Of a stretch of 64,000 nucleotides of DNA, positions 54,448 through 64,000 are shown in pieces. Below the pieces are notes generated by a model. It was not told where the DNA came from, did not search any database, and saw nothing but the letters and a program-made list of their open reading frames with translations. How positions within the stretch are numbered: position 1 is the stretch's first letter; each line of letters begins with the position of its first letter. Source of the DNA: Stenocarpella maydis. Lineage: Eukaryota > Ascomycota > Sordariomycetes > Diaporthales > Diaporthaceae. A program made the position numbers and the translations under genes. The stretch is from contig NQMI01000063.1 of NCBI GenBank assembly GCA_002270565.1, positions 163,549-227,548 of the forward strand, written 5' to 3'.

Positions 54448-55985
54448 ATGAATATCACAAAGAAGTTTGACCGCGCCTTCCAGTGGGCCGGCGAGAAGAT
54501 GGGCTCAGAAGCCAGGACAAACATGTCGGATGACTTCAAGTCCCTCGAGACAGAGATGGCCCTCCGCTTCGACGGTATGCAACTCCGGTCCCCTCTCGCG
54601 TCACCAGTCGCCAGTGGCCAGTCAATCAGACCCCCCACCCTGAATCATCTGCTAACAGGGCGTCCCTGTTCACAGGAATGGTGAAGCTCCAGTCCTCCAT
54701 GAACGAGTATGTCAAATGGCTCTCGCGTCGCACCGAGGGACCGGATCGCGAGAAGGGCGTCCCTGCGGCCATCCTGGGACGGTCCATGATAGCACACGGC
54801 GAGGACTTTGACAGCGACTCCGACTTTGGAAACTGCTTGATTGGTATGCCGAGCTCACAAATCGCAACCTATACATACACTGGGTTACCAGCTGACAACC
54901 TGAGCAGCCATGGGCCGAGGCAACGACCGCGTGGCCAACATCCAGGAGCAGTTCGCCGCTGATGCCAGCTCCTTCTGGCTCGAGTCACTCGAGAGGTCGC
55001 TGGCAATGATGAAGGAGTATCAGGTATGCCCCCAAGAGACCGTCCCACACCCGCAGCCGCGGTGGCTAACCGTCTCCACTGCCAGGCTGCCCGCAAGAAG
55101 CTCGAATCCCGCCGGCTGGCCCTCGATGCCTCCACGACCAAGATGCAAAAGGCCAAGCGTGACGACTTCCGCATCGAGGACGAGCTTCGCAGCGCAAAGG
55201 CAAAGTACGAGGAGTCCTCCGAGGACGTGTACCGACGCATGCAGGACATCAAGGACGCAGAGGCAGACAGCATCCGTGACCTGACCCGCTTCCTCGACGC
55301 CGAGCTGGACTACCACGAGCGATGCGCCGAGGAGCTGCGCCGCGTGCGACAGTCCTGGTCGGCCGGGGCGGCCGGGGGTGGCTCGCCGTCGTCGCGCCGG
55401 CCGTCGGGGCGCAGCAGGTCCAACACCGCAGAGCAGTCGTCTTATGGCGCCACGCGCCTGGCCCTCAGCAGGACAAACAGCAATGTCTATGACGAGGAAG
55501 AGGAGGACGGCTACCAGTCTCACCACGCACGCGCCCCCATCCGCTCGCAGTCCCGCATCAGCGTCAACAGCCAGGCGTCCGACCGGCCTGAGATGCCCGC
55601 CCGCCCTGGCATATCTAGGAGCAACACGTACCAGAACGAGCGCAGCCTCGGCGCGAACCTGTCGCGCACGACCTCGGGGACCTCGACGCCGCTCAGGGAC
55701 GCCGCCCCGCAGATGAACGTCGGCTCGCTCCGCGGCCAGCTTCGCCCCACCGGGAGCAACAGGGCCCCGGCCATGGACGTCTTCGCGGACCACGACGGCG
55801 ACAACACGAGCAGCAGTGACACGCCGGACAGGAGCACGAGCCCCGCCACCAGCTACGGCAGCCTCAGCAGGACCAACACGGCCCCCAATGTCGCCGTCGG
55901 CAAGAAGGCGCCCCCACCCCCGCCGCCCAGCAGGGCCAAGAAGCCCGCACCGCCCGTGCCTATGCGCCGCGAGGTTGGATACTAG
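54448..55985 (+). CDS. BAR-domain protein with proline-rich tail
   Basis: Exons 54448-54574, 54676-54843, 54908-55023 and 55086-55985 give 436 aa. Residues 1-250 form a BAR domain of the endophilin/Gvp36-like type. The N-terminal helix is MNITKKFDRAFQWAGEKMGS, then DFKSLETEMALRFDGM, KLQSSMNEYVKWLSRRTEG, FWLESLERSLAMMKEYQ, a basic coiled coil (RKKLESRRLALDASTTKMQK) and LDAELDYHERCAEELRRV. The remainder is Ser/Arg/Thr-rich and disordered, and ends in a proline motif (PPPPPPSRAKKPAPPVP) that should bind SH3 domains; no SH3 domain of its own. It is expected to bind and curve membranes in endocytosis or vesicle traffic. Introns are regular and in phase. Confidence 0.92.
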
Positions 55986-58184
55986 GCGGTTTTTTTTGTT
56001 TTTTTTTTTTTTTTGAGCGGGAGGGGGGGGGACCAAGATTGTTGATATCAAACAGGGCATGGAGGACCTGTGGATTACTTGCTTCGGGTATTGCGTCGGG
56101 GTCGGGCTGCTTGTGGTGGTGGCTGTGTGGCATAGACATGTGAACTTCATAGAGCGGCCGGCCGGCGTTGGAAGGGGGGGGGGGCAAATGCGTACATTCA
56201 ATGTTGGGACACGGTCGAAAGATGCCAGACATTTTTAGGGAGTCTAGAATTTTACCGCGTTGGACGGATTTTTTTTCAGACACGATGTACCGGAGAAACA
56301 GTACCGCCAGGACTGACACTGCTTAGAATGGACGAGTATGTATTTGAGCCCGACGATGTGTGTTAACTAACCATCGAGCCACCGTGGTCAAACTGATTCG
56401 GGAAGGGTACAGAGCTGATGCGGTGGTTTTTGAAGTCGTGCTGCTAGCCGCTTAGTTGCATACCTAGGTATGAGAATATTGAAGTGATTACACTTGTAGT
56501 AAGCACTAGGATTTTCTTGGAATAACTGTATTTCTTTTTGTGAAACTCTGCCAAGTTCACCCGGTGCTTGAGCACTCCAACCACTGGCAGGTCCAAGTAC
56601 GCCATACCCCTAGAACTTCACGCGATACCCCCCTCACGTACAGCTGAGCCGCTTCGCACCAAGACGAAAGGCCCTATTTCAGACGTGTAATAAGTTGCTG
56701 GTGGTGGGGAGTGGGATTGTTCGAGTCCTGCTGTTTGAAGAGGTCCAGGTTTAAGGTCCACCTCCTTAAAGCGTCCACTATATCGCGCTCTAGTGTGTTT
56801 AATAGGGGTTGTCGCTACATGTAGGGTTTGTTTGGTATAGGCCCATCGATGAGAGTCCATCAGATGTAGGTAATCGCCTCAGAAGTTTGGTGGACCCCGA
56901 GAGGATATTTTGTGATGACTATTTCAATCCAGAGGAAGGAGAGCGCTTTGAGATCTTGGAAACAGCAGCCACAGGCTGCAATTTTGTTCCCGCTGCCCGC
57001 CGCCCCGCCCCACTATGTTATTGCAAGTAGCTGCCGGCGTCATCCCATCGTCTGTCTGGGGGGAGCCAGTCCCTGAACACTCGAGCCTGGCCAGGCCGCG
57101 CCAATCTTTGACTCAATGCTTAGTGCTGCGTGGGGACCCCGCTGGCTATACCACCAGTCGTCTTGGGTATGGCTCTGACGAGAGAGCTACCAGTATTCAT
57201 GCTGATAGAAGCTATATATCCCTGCCAGACAGTGGGCGACGTCCTGGCCAGCTTCGCTCAGACACAGCACCCCCGTCGTGCCCATCGCAAACCAGACGCG
57301 TATCGGCTGCAGCTCATCCACCTGTTTCGATAGCCTCGGTGCTTTTTTTCATGGACCGGCGGTGGCTGGTGGGCCATCCCTAATACCTAGGCACGTGCGG
57401 GAGGAACCTGGATGACCTTTATTCATGGAGTCCGGCCGTACAGACCGGCTCCGGAGTGGCGTGGGCGTTGAAGGCTTGTGTAGGTTTGTGTTGACATATC
57501 TCCGTAGCAGATGTACCACGGAGTGAACTGCCCCGGGTCGCGACTCCAAGAGCTGATGAACCTCTTTCGTGCTATGTCAACGTTGCCGCGCTGGGGTGGG
57601 AAGGCAGGCCACTAACTAAAGCTCGTTCTTCTTGGGGTGGCAAAACACAGCTTCTATGTACGTAAAGGATGTAAAGATGAAGACCGGCTTGGGGTTTGGG
57701 CTGTAATGCTTTAGCCTCGTCGTCGATTTTAAACACCTGCCTAGTTTCATTTCGATTTTAATAAGCTCATTACAGAGCTTTTTCTTCCTCTCCTCCGGTT
57801 CACTTTCCAAAAGACCGGTATGAATTGTTCCCGGAATTGGCTACGTACGTAAAATCAGAGCACCTGAGCAGGCATGGAACCAGACGCCTGTGTCATATCT
57901 CGTTTTACCAAGCCCCCCTGGAGTTGGAGATAAGCATAATCATGTGCGCGTAGAATATCCTGCCAGCCAAGGCTCGACCGACTCATGGTCATTACCGCGG
58001 GTCAGGGACGGCAGCGTAAATCGAACAGTCCTGCACATGTTTCGCGTTCTCAGGCGCAGAGAGCAGCTCACCTTTTGCACCGGCCACCCAAGAACATGGC
58101 ACGTGGAGCCATGCGCGTATTATTCCCAGCCCCACAAATCCCAGCACCCTCAATCACCCGACACCCCAGGGCGGAGCATCAACC
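55986..58184. other. Intergenic, 3' flanks
   Basis: 55988-56014 is a poly-T run shortly after the BAR stop codon. No gene is supported; a short frame at 56809-57030 has coding-like amino acid content but no clear partner exon. Confidence 0.45.
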
Positions 58185-59965
58185 CTAGACACCTATATCT
58201 GGACACCTCTGTTCCAGCCAGTCGGCCGTCTCGGCACGGGCCACGTCGCCCCCGAGGCCCAGCTGCAGGATCAGACCACCCCCGGCCGTGCTGCTGTCGT
58301 AGCGCGGCCACCCCAGGGCGTCAAGGCCGGCGGCCCCGTCACGGGCAAACGCCACCCAGGCGTCCTGCATGAACGCGGAGAGGGCGTACTCCCCCGGCGT
58401 GGAGTCCCCGCGGAAGTCCGGGTGCGTCCCCATGAGCAGCGGCAGCTCGGCGCAGTGGTACGCGCCCAGCCAGCTGAAGGGGGAGACGTTGCTGAAGTTG
58501 CCGGCGTACCGGTACCGAGGTCTCGAGGGCGGCGCTCGGGTCTGAGGGGGGGGGGGCGGGGGCGCGGTCAGCTGGGGGGGGGGGAGAAATGTGCGTCGGA
58601 TGGGATATCCCGCGCGTCGTCGGGCGGACCGGGGATTCATTTCAGGACTCACCTGGCAGACCTCACGGCGGGGCATAGGAAGTCGCCCTGGAGCGATCGG
58701 TTGAAGGTGGCCATCTGGGCGGGATCGCTGGGGTCATATGGCGCGAAGGCCCCCTCGTCCTTGTTTGTCCCTATAATGGCGGGCTATCAAATCACGAACG
58801 TGTCAGCACAAAAGGATCGGCCAGGTGGACATGGGAGAGCCCATCCGTCATCCCCCCCCCTTCGCGCCTCTCATCCACCCAGGCGTCTGTCCCGCATCGC
58901 TGGACTCACAATCTTGGCAATATCGCCCGTCAGGGCCCTCTCCGTCCAGTTGCTAAAGACAAGCCTCTCGTCCACGATCGGCAGGAAGCTGAGGCCCGGC
59001 GTCGTGCCCCCGTCGGCGAGGGGCAGGAGGAAGTCCTCGATGGCCCCGGCCGGCACCCGGCGCATGCAGGCGAGCTCCGCGGCGGCGTCCGGCAGCCCCC
59101 CGCAGCCCAGGCCGGCCGCCGCGGAGCTGAAGTTGGACGCCGCCTGCCCCGGCGGCTGGCCCGTGGCCAGGGTCTCGACGCCCGAGTCCTGGATGAGGCC
59201 GCGGACGAGCGGGTCGCGCGGGTACGCGTAGGCGTAGAGGGCGGCCGAGGCGGCGCCGGCGCTCTGGCCCCAGAGGACCATGCGGTCCGGGTCGCCGCCG
59301 AAGCCGGCGATGTTGGCGGCGACCCACTCGACCGCCAGGCGCTGGTCCAGGAGGCCCAGGTTGCGGCCGTCGGCGGGCAGGGCCGCGGAGCCGGGGAAGC
59401 CGAGGAGGTTCAGGCGGTAGTTGAGGCTGACGACGATGTGGTCCTGCGTGCGCTGGACCCACCGGGCTGGGATCTGGTAGGGTATGTCCATCCCGCCGGC
59501 GCCGAACCCCCCGCCGTGTATGAAGATGGCCACGGGGAGACCGCCCGCCCGAGGCGTCCGGGCCGCTGGCGCCCATATGCTCAGCTTCAGGCAGTCCTCG
59601 CTCGTCGGCCCCGAGGCGTTGAGGCCCCTGAGGTTGTACTCCAGGACGTACCCGCTGTAGATGGTGCCGGACGTGCTGGAGTACGTCTGCGGGCAGCTCG
59701 GGGGCAGCTCGGTGGCATTGATGATGGTGGTCCCGGCGTCGTCCCCGGCTGCCGGCGGCTGGGGCGGGGCGAACCGCAGGTCCCCGGTCGGCGGCCGCGC
59801 GTAGGGGATGCCCAGGAACTGGCGCACGGACGGCAGCCCGTCGTCGATGATGCCCCTGACGACCCCGCCGGTGGTCTGCACTGAGGGTGAGGCATCCTGG
59901 CGCCGGTATGGTGGGCCCGCGCCGGCGGCAGAGACCACGAACAGGGGCAGCAGGAATACGTGCAT
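58185..59965 (-). CDS. Type B carboxylesterase/lipase (secreted)
   Basis: Exons (minus) 59965-58910, 58783-58653 and 58521-58185 give 507 aa. Signal peptide MHVFLLPLFVVSAAGAG. The carboxylesterase fold has VRQFLGIPYARPPTGDLRF, the SEDCLKLSIWAP region, the oxyanion hole in FIHGGGFGAGG, NYRLNLLGFPG, and the nucleophile Ser235 in LWGQSAGAAS. The Glu is in IIGTNKDEGAF and the His in WLGAYHCAELPLL, so the triad is complete. Cysteines at 91, 125 and others support disulfides. The acceptor of the last intron is chosen to keep frame (CTCGAG/ACC); a Pro-rich alternative is out of phase. It hydrolyses carboxylic esters or lipids outside the cell. A TATA element lies about 150 bp upstream. Confidence 0.9.
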
Positions 59966-60112
59966 GGCTGTCTAGCTCGCGTTGCCGAGATGAGTGCGAG
60001 TCCGAGGGATCACTTTCTCGCTCGCGGGCTGTCGGAAAGCACACCAGGACGGCGATGTCCAACGGGCAGGACAGAGCTCGGCCAGCAGGTGTCTTTGCAG
60101 GGCGTCACGCAG

Positions 60113-60122
60113 CTTTTATATG
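60113..60122 (-). promoter_or_regulatory. TATA box of the carboxylesterase gene
   Basis: Minus-strand CATATAAAAG about 150 bp upstream of the start codon at 59965. Confidence 0.5.
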
Positions 60123-61059
60123 CGTCTGGTCTGCGCAGACACCGATATCGTTTCGTTGCTTTCGTCCGCGTCCAAGTCCACGGGCGTATTGAAATGCGGC
60201 TTGTCATCACGGTGGCGCCTGAGGCAGAGGACGAGGAGAAAACTAGTGGGAACGACGTGCCATTTGCTTTTGTTGGCATTACGAGGCCAAGTCTCTGCGA
60301 AATTGTGCATGTCACCATCAATGTCACCATGTCGGCAGGCCGCAGGCTGCTCATTTGCCTGCGCGTAAATTATGGACCATCCGAGTGCCACTCTGCTTAC
60401 AGGACCCCTGCCATTCACTGCGAGGTGGTCCCGGGTTCCCCGCGATGTCCGCTTTGGTCCGGCTTGGACGCCTGTGCTCAGTCCGGTTGATGCACAAATA
60501 GGAAAGCCCCAGCGTTAGATGCGGAATATAATTGCCGATAACACTAAATCTTAAAACGCAATAGGTTAGGTCCGAGCTACGTTGTATGTTGGCTTGGCGC
60601 ATGAGAAAATGAAGAATATGATCACTGGGTGCCTGGCGTCCGACCCTGTTGTTTTGCTCAAGCTAACTGGGTCGACCTCTTGGGCCGTGGCCTTGGGGGA
60701 GGGAAACAAGCGGTCATCGTTAACGTACCAAGCTTAAACTGTATGCACACCCAGCTTCTCCTACAGGCGAACCCAATATAAGCAATTAGGCATGCAGCAC
60801 ACCTAGTTCCCTTTATACCGCTAGCTCCTCAACCCCATGTTTAGGCCCTACCTTACCCTTAGCTATGTATATAGAAAGTTTACTAAGTATATAGAAGGCC
60901 TATCTAGCAGTATATAAACTATCTAGTTATGTAATATTATTATATAACTTATATGGTAGGTTTGTCTATAGGTAGTAGAATCCCAACCTTAACCCTTTAG
61001 GCTTAAGCCCCTAAGCGTATGCACTTAGAGGAAGGCCCTCCACCCGCTTCAAGAAAGGC

Positions 61060-61310
61060 TATCTATGCGCCTATAGGAAGGCTATCTATATGCCCTCTCC
61101 ACGCCCCTCTAAAGGGCCCTCCATATACCTATAGGAAGGGCTTTTAAAGGAGCGTGTAAAGGGGTATATGAAGGGGCCCTTTAAAAGGGCCCTTTAGAGG
61201 GGTATGGAGAGGGCGTGTAGACAGCCTTCCTGGGGGTATGTGGATGGCCTCCCTCTAGGCAAGTAAAGGGCCTTCCTCTAGGTATGTAGAGGGCTTTTTG
61301 GAGGGGCTCT
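61060..61310. repeat. Foldback (inverted) repeat cluster
   Basis: Left arm 61093-61120 and right arm 61186-61213 are inverted copies (28 bp, 2 mismatches), around a palindromic centre GGGCCCTTTAAAAGGGCCC near 61174-61192. Further weaker inverted matches extend outward (TATAGGAAGGCTATC-type units on the left, TCTAGGTATGTAGAGGGC-type units on the right). The cluster ends in a poly-T/poly-A run at 61318-61339. It contains no open frame. Confidence 0.8.
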
Positions 61311-61851
61311 GGAAAGCTTTTTTTTTTTAAAAAAAAAAAGTAGGGGAGGCATAAGAATTTACAATAGGCTGTATGCTTAATTTTTGTATTGGGTGTGCCC
61401 ATAGGAAAGAAGTAAGTATGCATACAATTTAAGCTGGGTACATAAATGATGACCGGGAACAAGGATAAGAGGGAAGGGCTCGGTGGAGTTCTAAGCGCAG
61501 ATGCCCTGGCGTAACCCAGGAGGTGGTGTTGATAAAGGAGCAGAAGACTGTGGAGGACGAAAAGGAAGGCCTGATTTGCCAGCTTTGAGGGACGTGTAGT
61601 AGGGACGATGGTAATATTATATGTGGTAGATATATAACTGCGTGCGTATTAGTGCTGCTCCACCTGTACCCAGGTAGATACTATGTTGGCGATGTTTATT
61701 AGCGCCCAACTAGCTGCAGTGGGGGCGACTGACTGGCACTTCATAGTGTCCACCGTGCACTGAGGCTATTATCGGACATGGCACGCTCGTACTGATAGGG
61801 CTGGGCTACTAGGGCCCACACGGCGGCACGTAGATATCCGGGACCACTGTA

Positions 61852-61990
<139 letters not shown>

Positions 61991-62295
61991 ACTAGTGGAC
62001 GGCGAGACCTACCTACCTAGATAGGAAAGACGACCTCCTCGAGGATGAAGACAGGCTGGGCGGCAGGGACAAGGCCGCCCTGCTCTCCGGGACACGTGAC
62101 AGGTTATACCGCTAGCCACTTGATGCAGGCTTCTTCCTTACAGGTAGGTACAAACGGAATATGTATTACGGATATATGTATCTACAAGAACATCATCCTC
62201 GACCACACTTCATAAATCCGCATCTCCCCCCCCAGGCAGGGGCCTCAAGCCGCCCCGCCACGTCCTGCCACCTCGCCCGCTCAGACCCCAGTGCG

Positions 62296-62322
62296 CGCAC
62301 CACCACCACCACCACCACCACC
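62296..62322 (+). repeat. (CAC)n tract in 3' flank of the protease gene
   Basis: Eight or nine CAC/ACC units 30 bp beyond the stop codon of the protease gene. Confidence 0.85.
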
Positions 62323-62351
62323 GGGGGCCTCCCGCCACCAGGACAACGCGC

Positions 62352-63753
62352 CTAGACGACGGACTTGGGGGCCCAGCCGAGGCGGGGGGAGGACGAGCCG
62401 TCAAAGACGACAAAGGCGGCCTTGAGGGCGACGTCGCCAAAGATGTTGATGCCGAGGCCCGAGCTGGTCTGGATGCCGCCGAAGCAGGTCGAGGACCCCG
62501 TGGAGACGGGCCCGTAGTTGATGACCTCGCCGGGGACGGTGATGCGGGCCGAGCCGACGCCAAAGGTGAAGTCGGGCAGCGTCGCGCTGCAGCTGAAGAC
62601 GTAGCCGCCGTACGAGTTGTTGTTCTTGGCCCCCGACACCTGCTTGTAGTAGGCGCTCACGACCGAGGTCGGCAGGTACAGGAGGGTGGTGCCCGTGTCG
62701 GCGATGCCGTCGATCGACGACGACACGAAGGAGCCCGAGCCGACCGAGTAGCCGGTCGAGACGAACTCCCAGAAGCCCTGGCGCGTGGACACCGAGGTGT
62801 AGGTGATGGACCCGGTGTGGGCGCTGTTGTCGATGAAGCCGAAGTTGTACGTGCCGGCTGTGATGGCGGGTTAGCTCTTGTCCTCTCTCTCTCACACTCG
62901 CTCACACACACACACACACACACGGGCTGATGCTCATGTCTCTGTGCGGGTCGCAACTAAGCAATCAGGGGGCAGGACACCTACGAGCATGGTACTTGAG
63001 GTCGGCGGTGAAGACCGGGGAGTCCAGGCTCGCCTTGGCGTTGTCGAAGAAGGTCTTCTGCTGGTTGGGCGAGACTTGGTTTATGCTGCTGAAGGCCAGG
63101 CCGAGCAGGCCGTCGGTGGTGGAGTCCTGGGTGAAGGTGCTCGACACGGTGGAGGCGACCTCGACGGCCTGGTTGGAGACGGCGAGGCCGCCGACCGAGA
63201 CCTTGTCGGTGTAGACCTTGCCGCTGGAGGAGGAGCCGTCGCCGTAGCTGATGTCCCAGGTGGCGCCGCTCATGAGCTTGGAGGTGCTGCTCTTGGAGGG
63301 GTTGTAGACGGTCTGGCCGTTGACCTCGCGCGAGGGCGTGGTGGAGGCGAAGACCCACAGGTCCGAGGAGCCCGTGTCGAAGTCCAGGTTGAGCGTCTGG
63401 GCCGGGGTGCCGATCTGCACGGGGGTGATGTAGGCATCGTCGAACGAGTCGGTGGGCGTGTTGGTGGCCGAGCCGGTGGAGCGGCCCTCGAGCCCGAGCT
63501 GGGCGGTGGCGTTGGCCACGGCCTGCTCGAGCCAGTCCGGCACGGGCTTGCCGTACTTGAGGTACGTCTTCTTGACCGACAGGGCGCCGTTGAACCGGTA
63601 GTTGGGGTTGCGGACCTGCTTGAACGAGGCCTTGCCGGGGCCCAGGTTGTCGGGGGCGTTGGCGGTGGTCCCGATGTGGATGCCGGACGGGGCGCTCACG
63701 GCAGAGCTGGCCAGGGCTGCTGCCACCAAGGCGGTCTTGACGATGGGTGCCAT
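62352..63753 (-). CDS. Secreted pepsin-like aspartic protease (A1)
   Basis: Exons (minus) 63753-62985 and 62857-62352 give 424 aa. Signal peptide of about 20 residues, a propeptide to about residue 100 ([20 protein letters not shown]), then the bilobal enzyme. First active-site Asp126 lies in [22 protein letters not shown] precedes the flap-type region; the second is Asp310 in [12 protein letters not shown]. Two cysteines in the C-terminal lobe (FSCSATLP and TCFGGIQ) make the usual disulfide. It ends LGWAPKSVV. The pattern is that of penicillopepsin/endothiapepsin, acid endopeptidases for extracellular protein digestion. The intron has a (CA)n tract (about 62903-62921). A TATA element lies about 190 bp upstream. 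Confidence 0.95.
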
Positions 63754-64000
63754 TGTGATATCGAAGGATGGTGTGTGTGCGTGTGTGGGCAGGAAGGGTT
63801 ACAACCAAGACGGGACAAGACAAGACAAGCACTGAGGCCAAGAGACTAGGACCAACGATGGAGAGGGCCAAGGAGCAGATGCAGAGGGCTGGGGATCAAG
63901 GCTGCAATACCAAGACATCAACCGGCTTGGCCTGCATCTTTATATCTCTTGGTCTGTCCCTGGAGGGCCGTCGTATGGCTCCTTGAAGACGACCCCACGG
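63754..64000 (-). promoter_or_regulatory. Upstream region of the aspartic protease gene
   Basis: Minus-strand TATAAAG at 63938-63944 lies about 190 bp upstream of the start codon, followed by a leader rich in CTTGTC-type pyrimidine sequence. The rest of the region continues to the window edge. Confidence 0.45.

Noticed and set aside
58540..58580. Acceptor CAG at the Pro-rich start of the last carboxylesterase exon
   Set aside because: It does not keep the reading frame from exon 2; the CTCGAG acceptor does.

Overview
The window is nuclear DNA of a filamentous ascomycete, most likely a Sordariomycete. Genes carry short introns (about 50-130 bp, GT..AG), coding sequence is strongly GC-biased at third codon positions, and several gene families are typical of the group: Zn2Cys6 regulator, WSC sensor, rhodopsin-type 7TM protein, pepsin-type protease, type B carboxylesterase, GH95 fucosidase. 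AT-rich transposon remnants have many in-frame TAA/TAG codons where CAA/CAG would be expected, the pattern left by repeat-induced point mutation (RIP). The sequence is draft quality: there is one n at 43091, and two single-base frame breaks lie in GC-rich sequence.

Layout. 1-2760 is a RIP-degraded transposon graveyard (Ty3/gypsy chromodomain tail, coiled-coil remnant, LTR-like unit, MULE transposase). 3019-5398 Zn2Cys6 regulator (+). 6445-7008 small protein ending in a CaaX box (-). 8531-9561 aminoglycoside-phosphotransferase-fold kinase (+). 10425-10733 small cysteine-rich secreted protein (+). 12574-13922 WSC-domain membrane protein (+). 14793-15229 Nif3/YqfO-like protein (+). 15479-16531 peptidyl-tRNA hydrolase (-). 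17340-18527 Rvs161-type BAR protein (+). 18528-23808 is gene-poor. 23809-25188 rhodopsin-domain 7TM protein (+). 25189-28504 is gene-poor and holds a 723-bp inverted-repeat element. 28505-29281 ThuA-like protein (-). 29975-30939 DODA-type extradiol dioxygenase (-). 31701-34507 beta-mannosidase (-, one frame break). 35579-36671 secreted single-pass membrane protein (+). 38198-40781 GH95 alpha-L-fucosidase (+). 41068-42440 cyclin H (-). 42698-43592 pogo-type transposon with intact ends. 44417-45439 alpha/beta hydrolase (-). 47108-48150 HExxH-motif hypothetical (+, frame break). 49415-50566 MetE-like methyltransferase (-). 50567-54447 is gene-poor. 54448-55985 second BAR protein (+). 58185-59965 carboxylesterase (-). 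59966-62351 contains a foldback repeat and a (CAA)n tract. 62352-63753 pepsin-like protease (-).

There is no obvious secondary-metabolite cluster. The 28-41 kb block groups a ThuA-like protein, a glycoside hydrolase family 2 beta-mannosidase and a GH95 fucosidase, which fits plant or fungal polysaccharide breakdown but is not shown to be co-regulated. Core housekeeping genes (PTH1, RVS161, CCL1) are interspersed. The most unusual items are the putatively prenylated small protein, the HEQAH protein, the pogo element with 43-bp terminal repeats, the tandem duplication at the 3' end of the MetE-like gene, and the 61-kb foldback repeat.
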